Source of the DNA: Spirosoma taeanense
GTDB taxonomy: Bacteria > Bacteroidota > Bacteroidia > Cytophagales > Spirosomataceae
Direction of reading: 5' to 3'
Assembly (NCBI RefSeq): GCF_013127955.1
Contig: NZ_CP053435.1
Coordinates: 1,364,001-1,428,000 of the forward strand
DNA length: 64,000 bases
Shown in pieces: positions 53,729 to 61,764 of this stretch. The notes beneath the pieces were generated by a model that was given only the letters and a program-made list of their open reading frames with translations, was not told the DNA's origin and searched no databases. Numbering within the stretch: position 1 is the first letter of the stretch; every line of letters starts with the position of its first letter. The position numbers and the translations under genes were made by a program.

Positions 53729-53828
53729 AAAAAAAAATGGCAAACCAATGTCTCACCGCTACGACCACCTACCCTTGCTTCGGTCAAGACCTGGGGGATT
53801 CAGCAGGAGCTGGTAGCACCGATTTGCC
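53729..53828 (-). ncRNA. ffs: Bacterial small signal recognition particle RNA
   Basis: On the minus strand, a 100-base RNA starts GGCAAATCGGTGCTACCAG and ends TTTGCCA before nine T residues. The 5' GGCAAA pairs with 3' TTTGCC, and GCTAC pairs with GTAGC inward. The core reads GAATCCCCCAGG on the 5' side and AGCAAGGGTAGG on the 3' side, the conserved domain IV arms of bacterial SRP RNA that bind Ffh. The ten bases between CAGG and AGCA are TCTTGACCGA rather than the standard type with a GGAA loop. A consensus promoter lies just upstream. It is small (100 bases), like the 4.5S form, without an Alu domain. Confidence 0.85.
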
Positions 53829-53832
53829 GATG

Positions 53833-53865
53833 CAAAGTTACGTAATTGTTAGTCAAACGACCAAA
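53833..53865 (-). promoter_or_regulatory. Promoter of the SRP RNA gene
   Basis: On the minus strand TTTG (53865-53862), a 21-base spacer, and TAACTTTG (53840-53833) match the Bacteroidota consensus. The RNA would start about five bases downstream, at the G residues that open its terminal stem. Confidence 0.75.
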
Positions 53866-53874
53866 TTTCGCCCG

Positions 53875-53882
53875 TACCTTTG
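53875..53882 (+). promoter_or_regulatory. Candidate -7 element of the TPR lipoprotein gene
   Basis: TACCTTTG matches TAnnTTTG and ends 18 bases before the ATG. It overlaps the TTG (53880) that would give a longer frame, which supports ATG 53901 as start. It lies back to back with the SRP RNA promoter. Confidence 0.6.
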
Positions 53883-53900
53883 TCCGGAAAACAATATGTT

Positions 53901-54620
53901 ATGAAGCGTTCGTGGTCTATTTTCTTGTGTACAGTATTCATTTTCAACGCGTGCAACTCGTCTGATAAATTCATTGAACAGGGGCGGGTCCAGTTAAAAG
54001 AAGGCAAGTTTCGGGAGGCCGTGCAGTCGCTCAATCAGGCCGTTGAAGCTGATCATAACAATGCCGAAGCGTTTAACTCGCGGGGTGTGGCTTATTTTGA
54101 GCTGAAAGAATATGCCAATGCGGCTCTGGATTACGACCAGGCAATCAAATTACAGCCTGATTTCTACCGGCCCTATTATAACCGGGCGCTTCTCAAAGTC
54201 GCGCAGAATGATTTACCGGGCGCCTTAAAAGATTATTCGGACGCGATTCGGCTCGCACCCGACACCAGCCGGAGCCTGACCTCCGAAATTTTTCTCAATC
54301 GGGGGCAACTGTTTGCGTCGCAGGGACAGATTCAACCCGCCCTGAATGATTTTTCGCAGGCTATCTCGTTAGATTCAACGAATGCATTGGCGCTTTACAA
54401 CCGGGGTAATCTGCGGTTTCAGCAGAAAGACCTTACGGGGGCAACGGCTGATTTTCAGGCGGCTGTAGTGGCCGATCCAAAATTCGGTAAAGCGTTTTAC
54501 GGCCTGGGCATCGCCCAAATTCTGCAGAATGAACGCGATAACGGCTGTCTGAGCCTTAAACAGGCGCAGAATCTGGGCTATGCCGATGCCGGTAATGCCA
54601 TAGCTGGATATTGCCAATAA
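53901..54620 (+). CDS. TPR-repeat lipoprotein
   Basis: The 239-residue protein has a lipoprotein signal (MKRSWSIFLCTVFIFNAC, Cys18) and about six TPR units. Examples are AEAFNSRGVAYFELKEYANA, YNRALLKVAQNDLPGAL and ALYNRGNLRFQQKDLTGA. It is probably a periplasmic scaffold. The start choice follows the -7 element just upstream. TMEM220 and HMG-CoA lyase follow in the same direction, 55 bases on. Confidence 0.9.
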   Translation: MKRSWSIFLCTVFIFNACNSSDKFIEQGRVQLKEGKFREAVQSLNQAVEADHNNAEAFNSRGVAYFELKEYANAALDYDQAIKLQPDFYRPYYNRALLKVAQNDLPGALKDYSDAIRLAPDTSRSLTSEIFLNRGQLFASQGQIQPALNDFSQAISLDSTNALALYNRGNLRFQQKDLTGATADFQAAVVADPKFGKAFYGLGIAQILQNERDNGCLSLKQAQNLGYADAGNAIAGYCQ

Positions 54621-54675
54621 CGTTAACTTTAGCAATCGGCGATGCTGTCTGAATCAGTAAGGCCGTTTTTATCCT

Positions 54676-55029
54676 ATGCGTAAAACCCTTTGCATCGTCT
54701 TTGGCCTGCTCTTTGTTTTGTTTGCGGCCTTCCAGTACAATGATCCCGACCCGGAGATCTGGGTTCCGATTTATGGCTTTGCGGCCGTTGCGTGTTTTAT
54801 GGCCTATGCAGGCGTAGGCCGTTGGTGGTTCTTTGTGTTGATGGCCGGTCTGTATGTTATCGCGGCTGTGTATCAGTGGCCTCCTGTGTTTGAAGGCTTC
54901 CTGTTCAGTGAGGTAGGTATGCGCAGCCTGAACATTGAGATGGCCCGTGAAGCCGGTGGGCTGGCAATCTGCGCGGCTGTGATGGCGCTGCTGGCCATTT
55001 TAACCCGCCAGCCAGCGGTTCGCCGATGA
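54676..55029 (+). CDS. TMEM220-family small membrane protein
   Basis: The 117-residue protein has three or four hydrophobic helices and the family pattern QYNDPDPEIWVPIYG after the first. The family is shared with eukaryotic TMEM220, and no function is known. Its stop overlaps the HMG-CoA lyase start by four bases (ATGA), implying co-translation. Confidence 0.9.
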   Translation: MRKTLCIVFGLLFVLFAAFQYNDPDPEIWVPIYGFAAVACFMAYAGVGRWWFFVLMAGLYVIAAVYQWPPVFEGFLFSEVGMRSLNIEMAREAGGLAICAAVMALLAILTRQPAVRR

Positions 55030-55871
55030 AACTCACTGAATGTCCGCGCGATGCCATGCAGGGGCTGGCGCATTTCGTGCCAACCGAACAGAAAATCTGC
55101 TATCTGAACGCCCTGTTGCAGGTTGGTTTCGATACACTTGATTTTGGCAGCTTCGTTTCACCCAAAGCCATACCACAAATGCGCGATACGGCTGAGGTGC
55201 TGGCGGGGCTGAACCTGACTAACACGAAAACGAAGCTGCTGGCAATTGTGGCCAATACACGTGGTGCTGAGCAGGCCGTTGGTTATCCGTCTATTCAGTA
55301 TGTTGGCTTCCCGTTGTCGGTGTCCGAAACATTTCAGCAGCGCAACACCAACAAATCTATCGCGCAAGCCTTTGCCGAAGTAAGGGAGATGCAGAATCTA
55401 TGCGCCGAAACCGGTAAGGAACTGGTTGTCTATCTGTCAATGGGCTTCGGAAATCCGTATAGTGATGCATACAGTCCTGAACTTGTAGAGCAGTTTGCCG
55501 AGCGGTTAACAACGCTGGGTGTACGAATCATTGCTCCTTCGGATACGGTAGGTTCATCGACGCCCGAAGCGATTGAAAGCCTGTTTCGGCATCTGATCCA
55601 GACGTTTCCGCAGGTTGAGTTCGGAGCGCATCTCCACGCTCGGCCCGGCGAAGCACCCGATAAAGTACGAGCGGCTCTGCAAGCCGGTGTTCGGCGTCTC
55701 GACGGCGCAATACGTGGCTTTGGTGGCTGCCCCATGGCGGCCGACGCGCTAACGGGCAACCTCCCTACGGAAGCGATCATCCAGACATTAGCTGACGAGA
55801 ACATGGCCATTAACCTGAATCAGGACGCGTTTCAAAAAGCAATGGCGCTGTCGGCGGGCGTGTTTCTGTAA
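55026..55871 (+). CDS. Hydroxymethylglutaryl-CoA lyase
   Basis: The 281-residue enzyme cleaves HMG-CoA to acetoacetate and acetyl-CoA in leucine or ketone-body breakdown. The HMGL-like TIM barrel has an N-terminal ECPRDAMQG (the Arg/Asp pair that binds metal and substrate), the strand VELSMGFGNPYSD-type VYLSMGFGNPYSD, HLHARPG with metal-binding histidines, and the GGCPMAADALTGNLPTE loop with the catalytic cysteine. A homologous carboxylase or citramalate synthase is less likely given this loop. It is translationally coupled to TMEM220. Confidence 0.94.
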   Translation: MKLTECPRDAMQGLAHFVPTEQKICYLNALLQVGFDTLDFGSFVSPKAIPQMRDTAEVLAGLNLTNTKTKLLAIVANTRGAEQAVGYPSIQYVGFPLSVSETFQQRNTNKSIAQAFAEVREMQNLCAETGKELVVYLSMGFGNPYSDAYSPELVEQFAERLTTLGVRIIAPSDTVGSSTPEAIESLFRHLIQTFPQVEFGAHLHARPGEAPDKVRAALQAGVRRLDGAIRGFGGCPMAADALTGNLPTEAIIQTLADENMAINLNQDAFQKAMALSAGVFL

Positions 55872-55885
55872 CTGGTTGCGGGAAG

Positions 55886-56410
55886 CTACATGAACATCGC
55901 TTGAATTTCATCCTTCACCGCTTTAAGGGCGTTGGCTGTTGGCTGGCGGTCTTTTTGAATGATCCGCTCAAAAACGCGTTTGGAGAGTTCGAGCGCAGGC
56001 GCATCGGGCCGCGTATCGCCGGAGGCCTGATTGATAAGCGTCATTACGTCGTTCATGGCGGCCTGAATCTGATCCCAGGCGGCCTGACTCATATAAACCT
56101 GCTGCGAAAGGTTGTGGTTGTACTCGTCCCGGATTTCCTGCAGGAGTCGCTGCTGAAATTCCAGCACCGTAGTAGCGCTGCCACCTAGCCGAAGCAGGAG
56201 ATTGTTAGGACTGATGCGCTCCAGAAACAGAACCATGCGCTCATAGGCCTGCAGGCGCACCGGCACAACGGTTTCGGTATAACGGGTTTTTACTTCGTAT
56301 TGATGGCGGTCGGCTTCCCGCTCCAGTAACAGTTTAACGGTCAGGTACATACCATAAAGCACCAGCCCGGCCGGTACAATCAACTTCAGGAAATCACTCA
56401 GCAGCTCCAT
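55886..56410 (-). CDS. Conserved membrane-anchored protein of unknown function
   Basis: The 174-residue form starts at ATG 56410, MELLSDFLKLIVPAGLVLYG, with a single N-terminal membrane helix (about 8-28). A longer frame exists, but its first 107 residues run antisense through the IscA-like gene, so I reject it. The remainder is soluble and helical, with acidic/basic alternation suggesting a coiled coil. I recognise this only as a conserved protein in Bacteroidota. It is divergent from the IscA-like gene. Confidence 0.8.
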   Translation of the reverse strand: MELLSDFLKLIVPAGLVLYGMYLTVKLLLEREADRHQYEVKTRYTETVVPVRLQAYERMVLFLERISPNNLLLRLGGSATTVLEFQQRLLQEIRDEYNHNLSQQVYMSQAAWDQIQAAMNDVMTLINQASGDTRPDAPALELSKRVFERIIQKDRQPTANALKAVKDEIQAMFM

Positions 56411-56442
56411 GTAAGGGAAAATGATGTTTGGGTAAAAATGGG

Positions 56443-56450
56443 TAACTTTG
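56443..56450 (+). promoter_or_regulatory. Candidate -7 element upstream of the IscA-like gene
   Basis: TAACTTTG matches TAnnTTTG, 62 bases before the ATG. There is no TTG at the usual -33 spacing. Confidence 0.45.
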
Positions 56451-56512
56451 ACAAAGAGGTTTGGCGCTGATCCGTCATGAACAGGCTTCCTGAAAACAAC
56501 GAATAACAAACT

Positions 56513-56809
56513 ATGTTGGCACTCGATAATCCCGTACGCGTCCGACCCGAAGCCCGGCAGCAAATCATGGACACGTTTCGGGCGAATAAGATTCCCGACG
56601 AATATGGTCTTCGTGTGGGCATACGGGGCGGTGGTTGTGGGTCGTCGTGGCTGCTGGGGTTCGACCTGCCCGGTCCCGCCGACGAAGTCTATAACGTTGA
56701 GGACGTTCGCGTCATTATTGACCGTAAACATTTACTCTACGTGCTGGGCGCTGAGATTGGCTACGAGCCGGGTGGCTTTACCGTTGATAAGCCGGCAGCG
56801 GGTGAATAA
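56513..56809 (+). CDS. HesB/IscA-like protein with a reduced cysteine set
   Basis: The 98-residue protein follows the A-type Fe-S carrier pattern: GLRVGIRGGGCGSSW in the middle and a C-terminal EPGGFTVDKP. True IscA/SufA/ErpA carriers have a cysteine in the central loop and a CxC near the C-terminus. Only the first is present here (Cys42), so it may not carry a full iron-sulfur cluster and may instead bind a ligand or act with a partner. It is divergent from the anchored unknown protein and followed by the NtrY-like kinase. Confidence 0.83.
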   Translation: MLALDNPVRVRPEARQQIMDTFRANKIPDEYGLRVGIRGGGCGSSWLLGFDLPGPADEVYNVEDVRVIIDRKHLLYVLGAEIGYEPGGFTVDKPAAGE

Positions 56810-56898
56810 TGACTAATCAGAAAGAGCTATGACGGGCTGTTGGCTGACAATTGGCATGATTTTAGGTCATACATTGGCCAAAACCCTCCACCGGGACT

Positions 56899-59800
56899 GT
56901 GAAGCGAATTGAGCGACATATTTTTTTGCTGTTAGCCATTCTGGCCGTTGGGCTGTCGGGCCTTTGCTACTGGTTTCTGGAGCAGAATGCCCCTAGTGCA
57001 ACAGACGAACAGTATGTAAGTTCAGTACAGCAGCGTGTAAAGGAGGAGATGCGCATTAGCGCTGCTGACTTGCAGAACGTTGTAGGCCAGGTGAAACAGG
57101 TGGCCAGCCCAACATTTGCCGACCTGAGCTATCCGACCCAGTATCCTTATTTCGTATTTCGGTATCGGCCGGGTGGCGCACAGTTACTGTACTGGTCTGA
57201 TTACCGATTCATTCCCGACTACGCCCGCATTGCTTCGGTAACCTCTCCTCAACTGGTTGACTTCGAGCAGGGGCGGTATATCGTTAGTCGCCAGCAGATT
57301 CTGACAAAGAGCGATACGCTGGAAATTTTTTCACTGGTAAACCTTTACCGACATTACCAGAACAACAATACGTATCTCCAGTCGGGCTATAACCCAGCGC
57401 TGTTTACGCTCGATCCGGAAGCTGTTACCAACGCCCGAACGAACGTTCACCAGGCGATCTATGACAATTCGTCGGCTTTTCTGTTCTCCGTCATTCCGCC
57501 GAAAGTAGATGCTTACCGGAATCACTCTACCCCCGTCAATACGGTCATCCTCGCTTCGCTGGGGGTTGTGTTTCTGGGCCTGTACGTATTCCAGATGATG
57601 ATTCATCTGAAGCGTCGGCGAAAGTATGAACTGGGTTTTGTCTGGCTGGCGGCTTATTTGGTTCTTCTCCGGGCTCTGATGCTTTATTTCGGCGTGCCGT
57701 TTCTGTTCATTGAATCAGATCTGTTCAATCCTAAGTTCTATGCGTCGTCGGTGCTGGTGCCGTCTCTGGGCGATCTGCTGCTCAATGCGCTGGTTGTTCT
57801 GGGGCTGGCGTTTTACTGGGTAAATCATTACTACCGGTCGCAAACGTACAACCGCCTGCTGCACTGGCCGGCCTGGGCCAAAACGCTGCTGTCGCTGGGG
57901 TGCGTGCTGATGAGTTATGTTGTGTTTTTCTTCTGCTATACCGAGCTGAACAACATCTACGATAAGTCGCAGTTCACGCTCGATATTACCCTCAACATCC
58001 GGTTCTCGTTGCTGAAAATCGTTTGTCTGCTGGTGTTCATCGTCATTTCATCCGTTTATTTTTTACTGACTCACCTGCTGGCAAGTCTTTTCTTACGGTT
58101 CAACCGCACCCTTAGCACCGGAGTAGGCTGGATGATCATTGGCTCAGGACTGACGGTAGGCTGGTTTTTGCTGATCGGCTGGCCGCTGGAACCGGTGCTG
58201 TTTCTCAATGCGCTGTATATTCTGTTGATCTACTTAGGCCAGTTCCCGCGGTCACTCTATACATTCCGGTACAAAACGTCGATCTATCTGTTTCTGGCGG
58301 CTTTCATCTGCGCCGTTACTTCTGCTTATGTGGTCTATAATCAGGAAATCAGAAAGCAGCTGATTCATGAACGCGAGTTTGGCGCTCAACTGCTGGCCGA
58401 GAATGACGAATTCGGCGAGTTTCTGATGAGCAAAGCGCGGGAGTCAATCGCCAGCGATGCCGATATCGTCCGGGCGTTACGCACCGATACGCTGCTGGTG
58501 CGCGAACGTATTCAGCAGCGGGTGAAAACTGTTCACCTGGACAAGTATTTCGACAAGTATGACATTGACGTAGTGTCGTTCCGGTCTAATGGTCAGCCGC
58601 TCGATATTATGGCCAATGCCAGTACGCTGGATCGGTTCAATAACCGCTATCGGCGACCGGCTTATCAGACAAATTATCCCGGTCTGTATTTTGTAAACGA
58701 GGTAGGAAACCAGTTTATCAAGCAGTACGTCAGCTTTATTCCAATTCGGTCAATGGGTGTTCCTGCTACGGCTGCCGATACGCTGGGTTACGTGGTGCTT
58801 GACTTCCGGCTGCGCAGCGAGCGGCCCAAAAGCGTATATCCGGAACTGCTGGTGGATACAAAATTCATGCAGAATACCGACGTTCAGGAATATAGCTACG
58901 CCATTTTTGGACGTGTCCGACTGGCCGATACTGTCAGTCATCAGCTACTCTACAGCGCGGGCAGTTACAACTACGAACGCAAAATGCCGACTACGCTGCT
59001 GGCCGATTCAACGCTGTATTCAACGGGGTTGATTGCCAATGGCTACCAGCACGTTGGTCAGAGCGGCAAAAATGGCCGGGTGGTGGTCGTGTCGTCGGCG
59101 GAGTATCCGTTCCAGAATATCTTTTCCAACTTCTCGTTTCTGTTCCTTCTGCTGGTGCTGACGGTGCTTCTGGTTATTGTGGCCTACGCGATAAACTATG
59201 GTTTCTCGGAGTTCAGCATCAACTACTCAACCCGGATTCAGATTCTGCTGAATGTCGCCTTCTTCCTGCCGCTGCTGCTGGTCATTATTATTATTCTGAG
59301 CGTTATCAGCTCCAATTACATTACCAATCAGGAGAACACCTATATCAGCAATACCCGTAACATAGCCGCTAATTTCCTAACGTATCTGGATGAACACCTG
59401 CAGGCGAAAAAGCGTAGTAAAGCGTCGATGGAGGAGGAGTTGAGCAAAATTGCCCGCGATGCCAATATAGACATCAATCTGTTCGATACGCAGGGGCGGT
59501 TGTACAGCTCCACGCGCCCGCTGATGTATGAAAGCGGGTATCTGTCCAAATACATTAACCCGGAGGCCTATCTGCACCTGATTGAAGACAAGGAAAACCA
59601 GGTTCTGCTGAATGAATCGCTGGGCAGCAAACGCTACCGTACGGCCTACGCCAGCATTAAATCGTACGATGGCCGCCTGCTTGGGATTCTGAGCGTTCCT
59701 TACTTTTACGCTCGGCCCGAACTCGACCGGCAGATTATCGAAGTGATTGCGTCAGCTCTGAGCATCTTTACGGGGCTGTTCCTGTTCTTTCTGATTCTGT

Positions 59801-60723
59801 CGTATTTCGCGTCGAACATCCTGACCAAGCCGCTGAAGCTGCTAACCCAGAAAATCCGAAAAACGAACCTCGATCAGCCCAACGAACCGCTGCCCTGGCG
59901 GTCTGATGATGAGATCGGGATGCTTATCCGGGAGTACAACCGGATGCTGGTCAAGCTGGAGGAGAGCAAGCAGGCGCTGGCGCAGAATGAAAAACAATCT
60001 GCCTGGCGCGAAATGGCGAAGCAGGTGGCTCATGAGATAAAGAACCCCTTGACGCCCATGAAGCTAACCCTGCAGCATCTGCAGCGGACTTTTCCGGGCA
60101 GCAGAGGAGCGGTCGGCGCATCGGCGCCGGGAGAGTCGGCCACCCACCGGGTCATTCAGCGAACGTTCGACTCGCTGCTCGATCAGATTGACAACCTCAG
60201 CGACATTGCAACCTCGTTCTCCGATTTTGCCAAGATGCCGCTGCCTAAAAATGAGGTGTTTGAGGTGACCAGCGTCATTAATAAAGCCGCCGACCTGTAT
60301 GCCGACGACGATCGTATCAGCCTGCGCCGGCAGATCGCGACCGGCCCAATTATGGCCATTGGTGACCGGCAACTGATCGGCCGTATCCTGACTAACCTGA
60401 TCATCAATGCCGTTCAGTCGGTACCGTCCGACCGAAAACCGGTATTGAATTTACGCCTGTATACCAAAGAAGACGAAGTGCAGATTGAAGTACACGATAA
60501 TGGAACGGGTATTCCGGAGGCTATTCGTACCAAAGTGTTTCTGCCTAATTTCAGCACTAAGCGCGGAGGGTCGGGGCTGGGGCTGGCTATTGCCAAGCGG
60601 GGGATCGAACATGCCGGCGGGAGCATCTGGTTTGAAACTACGGAACATGTTGGAACGTCGTTCTTTGTTTCGTTGCCGCTGGCCGGTGTGCCGATTGAAA
60701 AAGCCGCAGATAGCGTCAGATAA
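56899..60723 (+). CDS. NtrY-like sensor histidine kinase with large sensory region
   Basis: The 1274-residue membrane kinase starts at GTG 56899. It has one N-terminal helix and a periplasmic region, then a block of about seven helices (about 215-480), a second periplasmic region (about 490-740), two more helices, another extracytoplasmic sensor (about 800-950), a HAMP-like region, and a kinase core. The phosphoacceptor is His1045 in AKQVAHEIKNPLTPMK, the G1 box DNGTGIP near 1200, and the G2 box GGSGLGLAIAK near 1221. The AWREMAKQVAHEIKNPLTP pattern is that of NtrY-type kinases. No response regulator is adjacent, so its partner is elsewhere. The length is roughly twice that of a typical NtrY because of the extra membrane block. 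Confidence 0.93.
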   Translation: MKRIERHIFLLLAILAVGLSGLCYWFLEQNAPSATDEQYVSSVQQRVKEEMRISAADLQNVVGQVKQVASPTFADLSYPTQYPYFVFRYRPGGAQLLYWSDYRFIPDYARIASVTSPQLVDFEQGRYIVSRQQILTKSDTLEIFSLVNLYRHYQNNNTYLQSGYNPALFTLDPEAVTNARTNVHQAIYDNSSAFLFSVIPPKVDAYRNHSTPVNTVILASLGVVFLGLYVFQMMIHLKRRRKYELGFVWLAAYLVLLRALMLYFGVPFLFIESDLFNPKFYASSVLVPSLGDLLLNALVVLGLAFYWVNHYYRSQTYNRLLHWPAWAKTLLSLGCVLMSYVVFFFCYTELNNIYDKSQFTLDITLNIRFSLLKIVCLLVFIVISSVYFLLTHLLASLFLRFNRTLSTGVGWMIIGSGLTVGWFLLIGWPLEPVLFLNALYILLIYLGQFPRSLYTFRYKTSIYLFLAAFICAVTSAYVVYNQEIRKQLIHEREFGAQLLAENDEFGEFLMSKARESIASDADIVRALRTDTLLVRERIQQRVKTVHLDKYFDKYDIDVVSFRSNGQPLDIMANASTLDRFNNRYRRPAYQTNYPGLYFVNEVGNQFIKQYVSFIPIRSMGVPATAADTLGYVVLDFRLRSERPKSVYPELLVDTKFMQNTDVQEYSYAIFGRVRLADTVSHQLLYSAGSYNYERKMPTTLLADSTLYSTGLIANGYQHVGQSGKNGRVVVVSSAEYPFQNIFSNFSFLFLLLVLTVLLVIVAYAINYGFSEFSINYSTRIQILLNVAFFLPLLLVIIIILSVISSNYITNQENTYISNTRNIAANFLTYLDEHLQAKKRSKASMEEELSKIARDANIDINLFDTQGRLYSSTRPLMYESGYLSKYINPEAYLHLIEDKENQVLLNESLGSKRYRTAYASIKSYDGRLLGILSVPYFYARPELDRQIIEVIASALSIFTGLFLFFLILSYFASNILTKPLKLLTQKIRKTNLDQPNEPLPWRSDDEIGMLIREYNRMLVKLEESKQALAQNEKQSAWREMAKQVAHEIKNPLTPMKLTLQHLQRTFPGSRGAVGASAPGESATHRVIQRTFDSLLDQIDNLSDIATSFSDFAKMPLPKNEVFEVTSVINKAADLYADDDRISLRRQIATGPIMAIGDRQLIGRILTNLIINAVQSVPSDRKPVLNLRLYTKEDEVQIEVHDNGTGIPEAIRTKVFLPNFSTKRGGSGLGLAIAKRGIEHAGGSIWFETTEHVGTSFFVSLPLAGVPIEKAADSVR

Positions 60724-60835
60724 GCGTTTGAATAAGTCAGCCGGTCAGAACACTAACCGGCTGTAACTATATTCTCAAACATCACTCAGATAATCATCCG
60801 TCAGTGCCACTAAAGCAGCCACTGACAGGTCCCGG

Positions 60836-61432
60836 CTAATCTTCAATGGTTACGTGCTTCCAGTTTTCGCCCGACCGGATGCGGTTTAGCTGCGTATGCG
60901 TTATGCCGAACTGCTTGGCAATCATCTTCAGGCGATTTTTGTCATTACGCAGCAGCTTCTTGATAATCTTGACTTTACTCTCGGTCAGTTTATAATTCCG
61001 GGTTGAGCGCGGCATAACCCGATTTTTCAGGTTCGGATTGTGGCGATTGTGCTCAATCATCTCGTCTTTGGTTACCCAGCGCAAATTTGGATAATAATTG
61101 TTCAGTTTATCGTGATCTAGGTGAATCACGAATGTCTGATCCGACTTCTCCCGGGTAACGAAATGCTCAGCGACGAGTTTGTGTACGTACCGATTCAGCG
61201 TTTTGCCTTCCGAACGGATGTTCAGCGACCGATACCCCTGAATAATTGAGCCTTTAATGATGATACCTTCAGTATTTGACTCGGGGGCAGGCTTATCCTG
61301 ACGACTGCCGGCCTGAAAGCTCCGCAGCCGGCCATAGTTAGAAACTTCGTAGCGGGGAGGGTTCTCGACGCCCTCAAATAAAATGGGTATCCACTTCTCA
61401 TTCCAGAAGCTCTGGTTCTTTTTGTCACTCAT
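60836..61432 (-). CDS. NUMOD4/HNH-type DNA-binding protein
   Basis: The 198-residue protein has an N-terminal NUMOD4-like module (WIPILFEGVENPPRYEVSNYG, RLRSF), a central HNH-type segment (VIHLDHDKLNNYYPNLRWVT) and a C-terminal helix-turn-helix (about 148-195, IAKQFGITHTQLNRIRSG). These modules occur in homing endonucleases and phage-borne HNH proteins. No intron, intein or phage gene is nearby, and codon use is like the neighbours, so it is probably a resident nuclease or DNA-binding regulator. Whether the HNH site is active is uncertain. It has its own promoter in an AT-rich gap. Confidence 0.85.
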   Translation of the reverse strand: MSDKKNQSFWNEKWIPILFEGVENPPRYEVSNYGRLRSFQAGSRQDKPAPESNTEGIIIKGSIIQGYRSLNIRSEGKTLNRYVHKLVAEHFVTREKSDQTFVIHLDHDKLNNYYPNLRWVTKDEMIEHNRHNPNLKNRVMPRSTRNYKLTESKVKIIKKLLRNDKNRLKMIAKQFGITHTQLNRIRSGENWKHVTIED

Positions 61433-61496
61433 CGCCGGTAGAGATTATACGGTACTCTAATTCAGTTGCGATACTTACGCTAAGGCGGATATTTTG

Positions 61497-61520
61497 TTTA
61501 ACAAATCTTTAACAAAAGTA
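61497..61520 (-). promoter_or_regulatory. Candidate promoter element and direct repeats of the NUMOD4 gene
   Basis: TACTTTTG (minus, 61520-61513) is an exact -7 match about 80 bases before the start. TTTAACAAA occurs twice, at 61497-61505 and 61508-61516, with an 11-base period that overlaps the -7. This would suit a protein bound on one face of the helix. Confidence 0.45.
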
Positions 61521-61558
61521 AAACAAATAAGTTGACAAACCAGCTAAAAAAATACTGA

Positions 61559-61717
61559 ATGTCAATCAATTTGGCTTGGAACGAAACGTATATGGTTAAA
61601 AAGAGGCTAGTTGATATTGAAGAAAAAGAGGGTAAACATACAACAGTACCTAAACGGAATACGGTAGCGATTCAGGGCGGGATAAATTGCTATCTGAACT
61701 ACCCATTCAGGGAATGA
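61559..61717 (+). CDS. Possible small protein in AT-rich gap
   Basis: A 52-codon frame (MSINLAWNETYMVKKRLVDI...) runs ATG to TGA in the otherwise gene-free stretch 61433-61764. There is no convincing promoter or ribosome site. I list it as a weak candidate only. Confidence 0.2.
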   Translation: MSINLAWNETYMVKKRLVDIEEKEGKHTTVPKRNTVAIQGGINCYLNYPFRE

Positions 61718-61764
61718 GTTTTAAAAATGTCAGGTATTATTAACTAACGCCTGACAGCAAGAGC

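Noticed and set aside
53638-53828. A long galK 5' leader that could hold a riboswitch
   Set aside because: The upstream part folds as an SRP RNA with its own promoter and terminator, so it is a separate gene rather than a galK leader.
55886-56731. A 281-residue version of the anchored unknown protein
   Set aside because: Its first 107 residues run antisense through the IscA-like gene and its promoter. The ATG at 56410 places a membrane helix at the N-terminus.
60836-61432. NUMOD4/HNH gene as part of a mobile intron or prophage
   Set aside because: No split gene, intron core, integrase, capsid gene or attachment repeat is found nearby.
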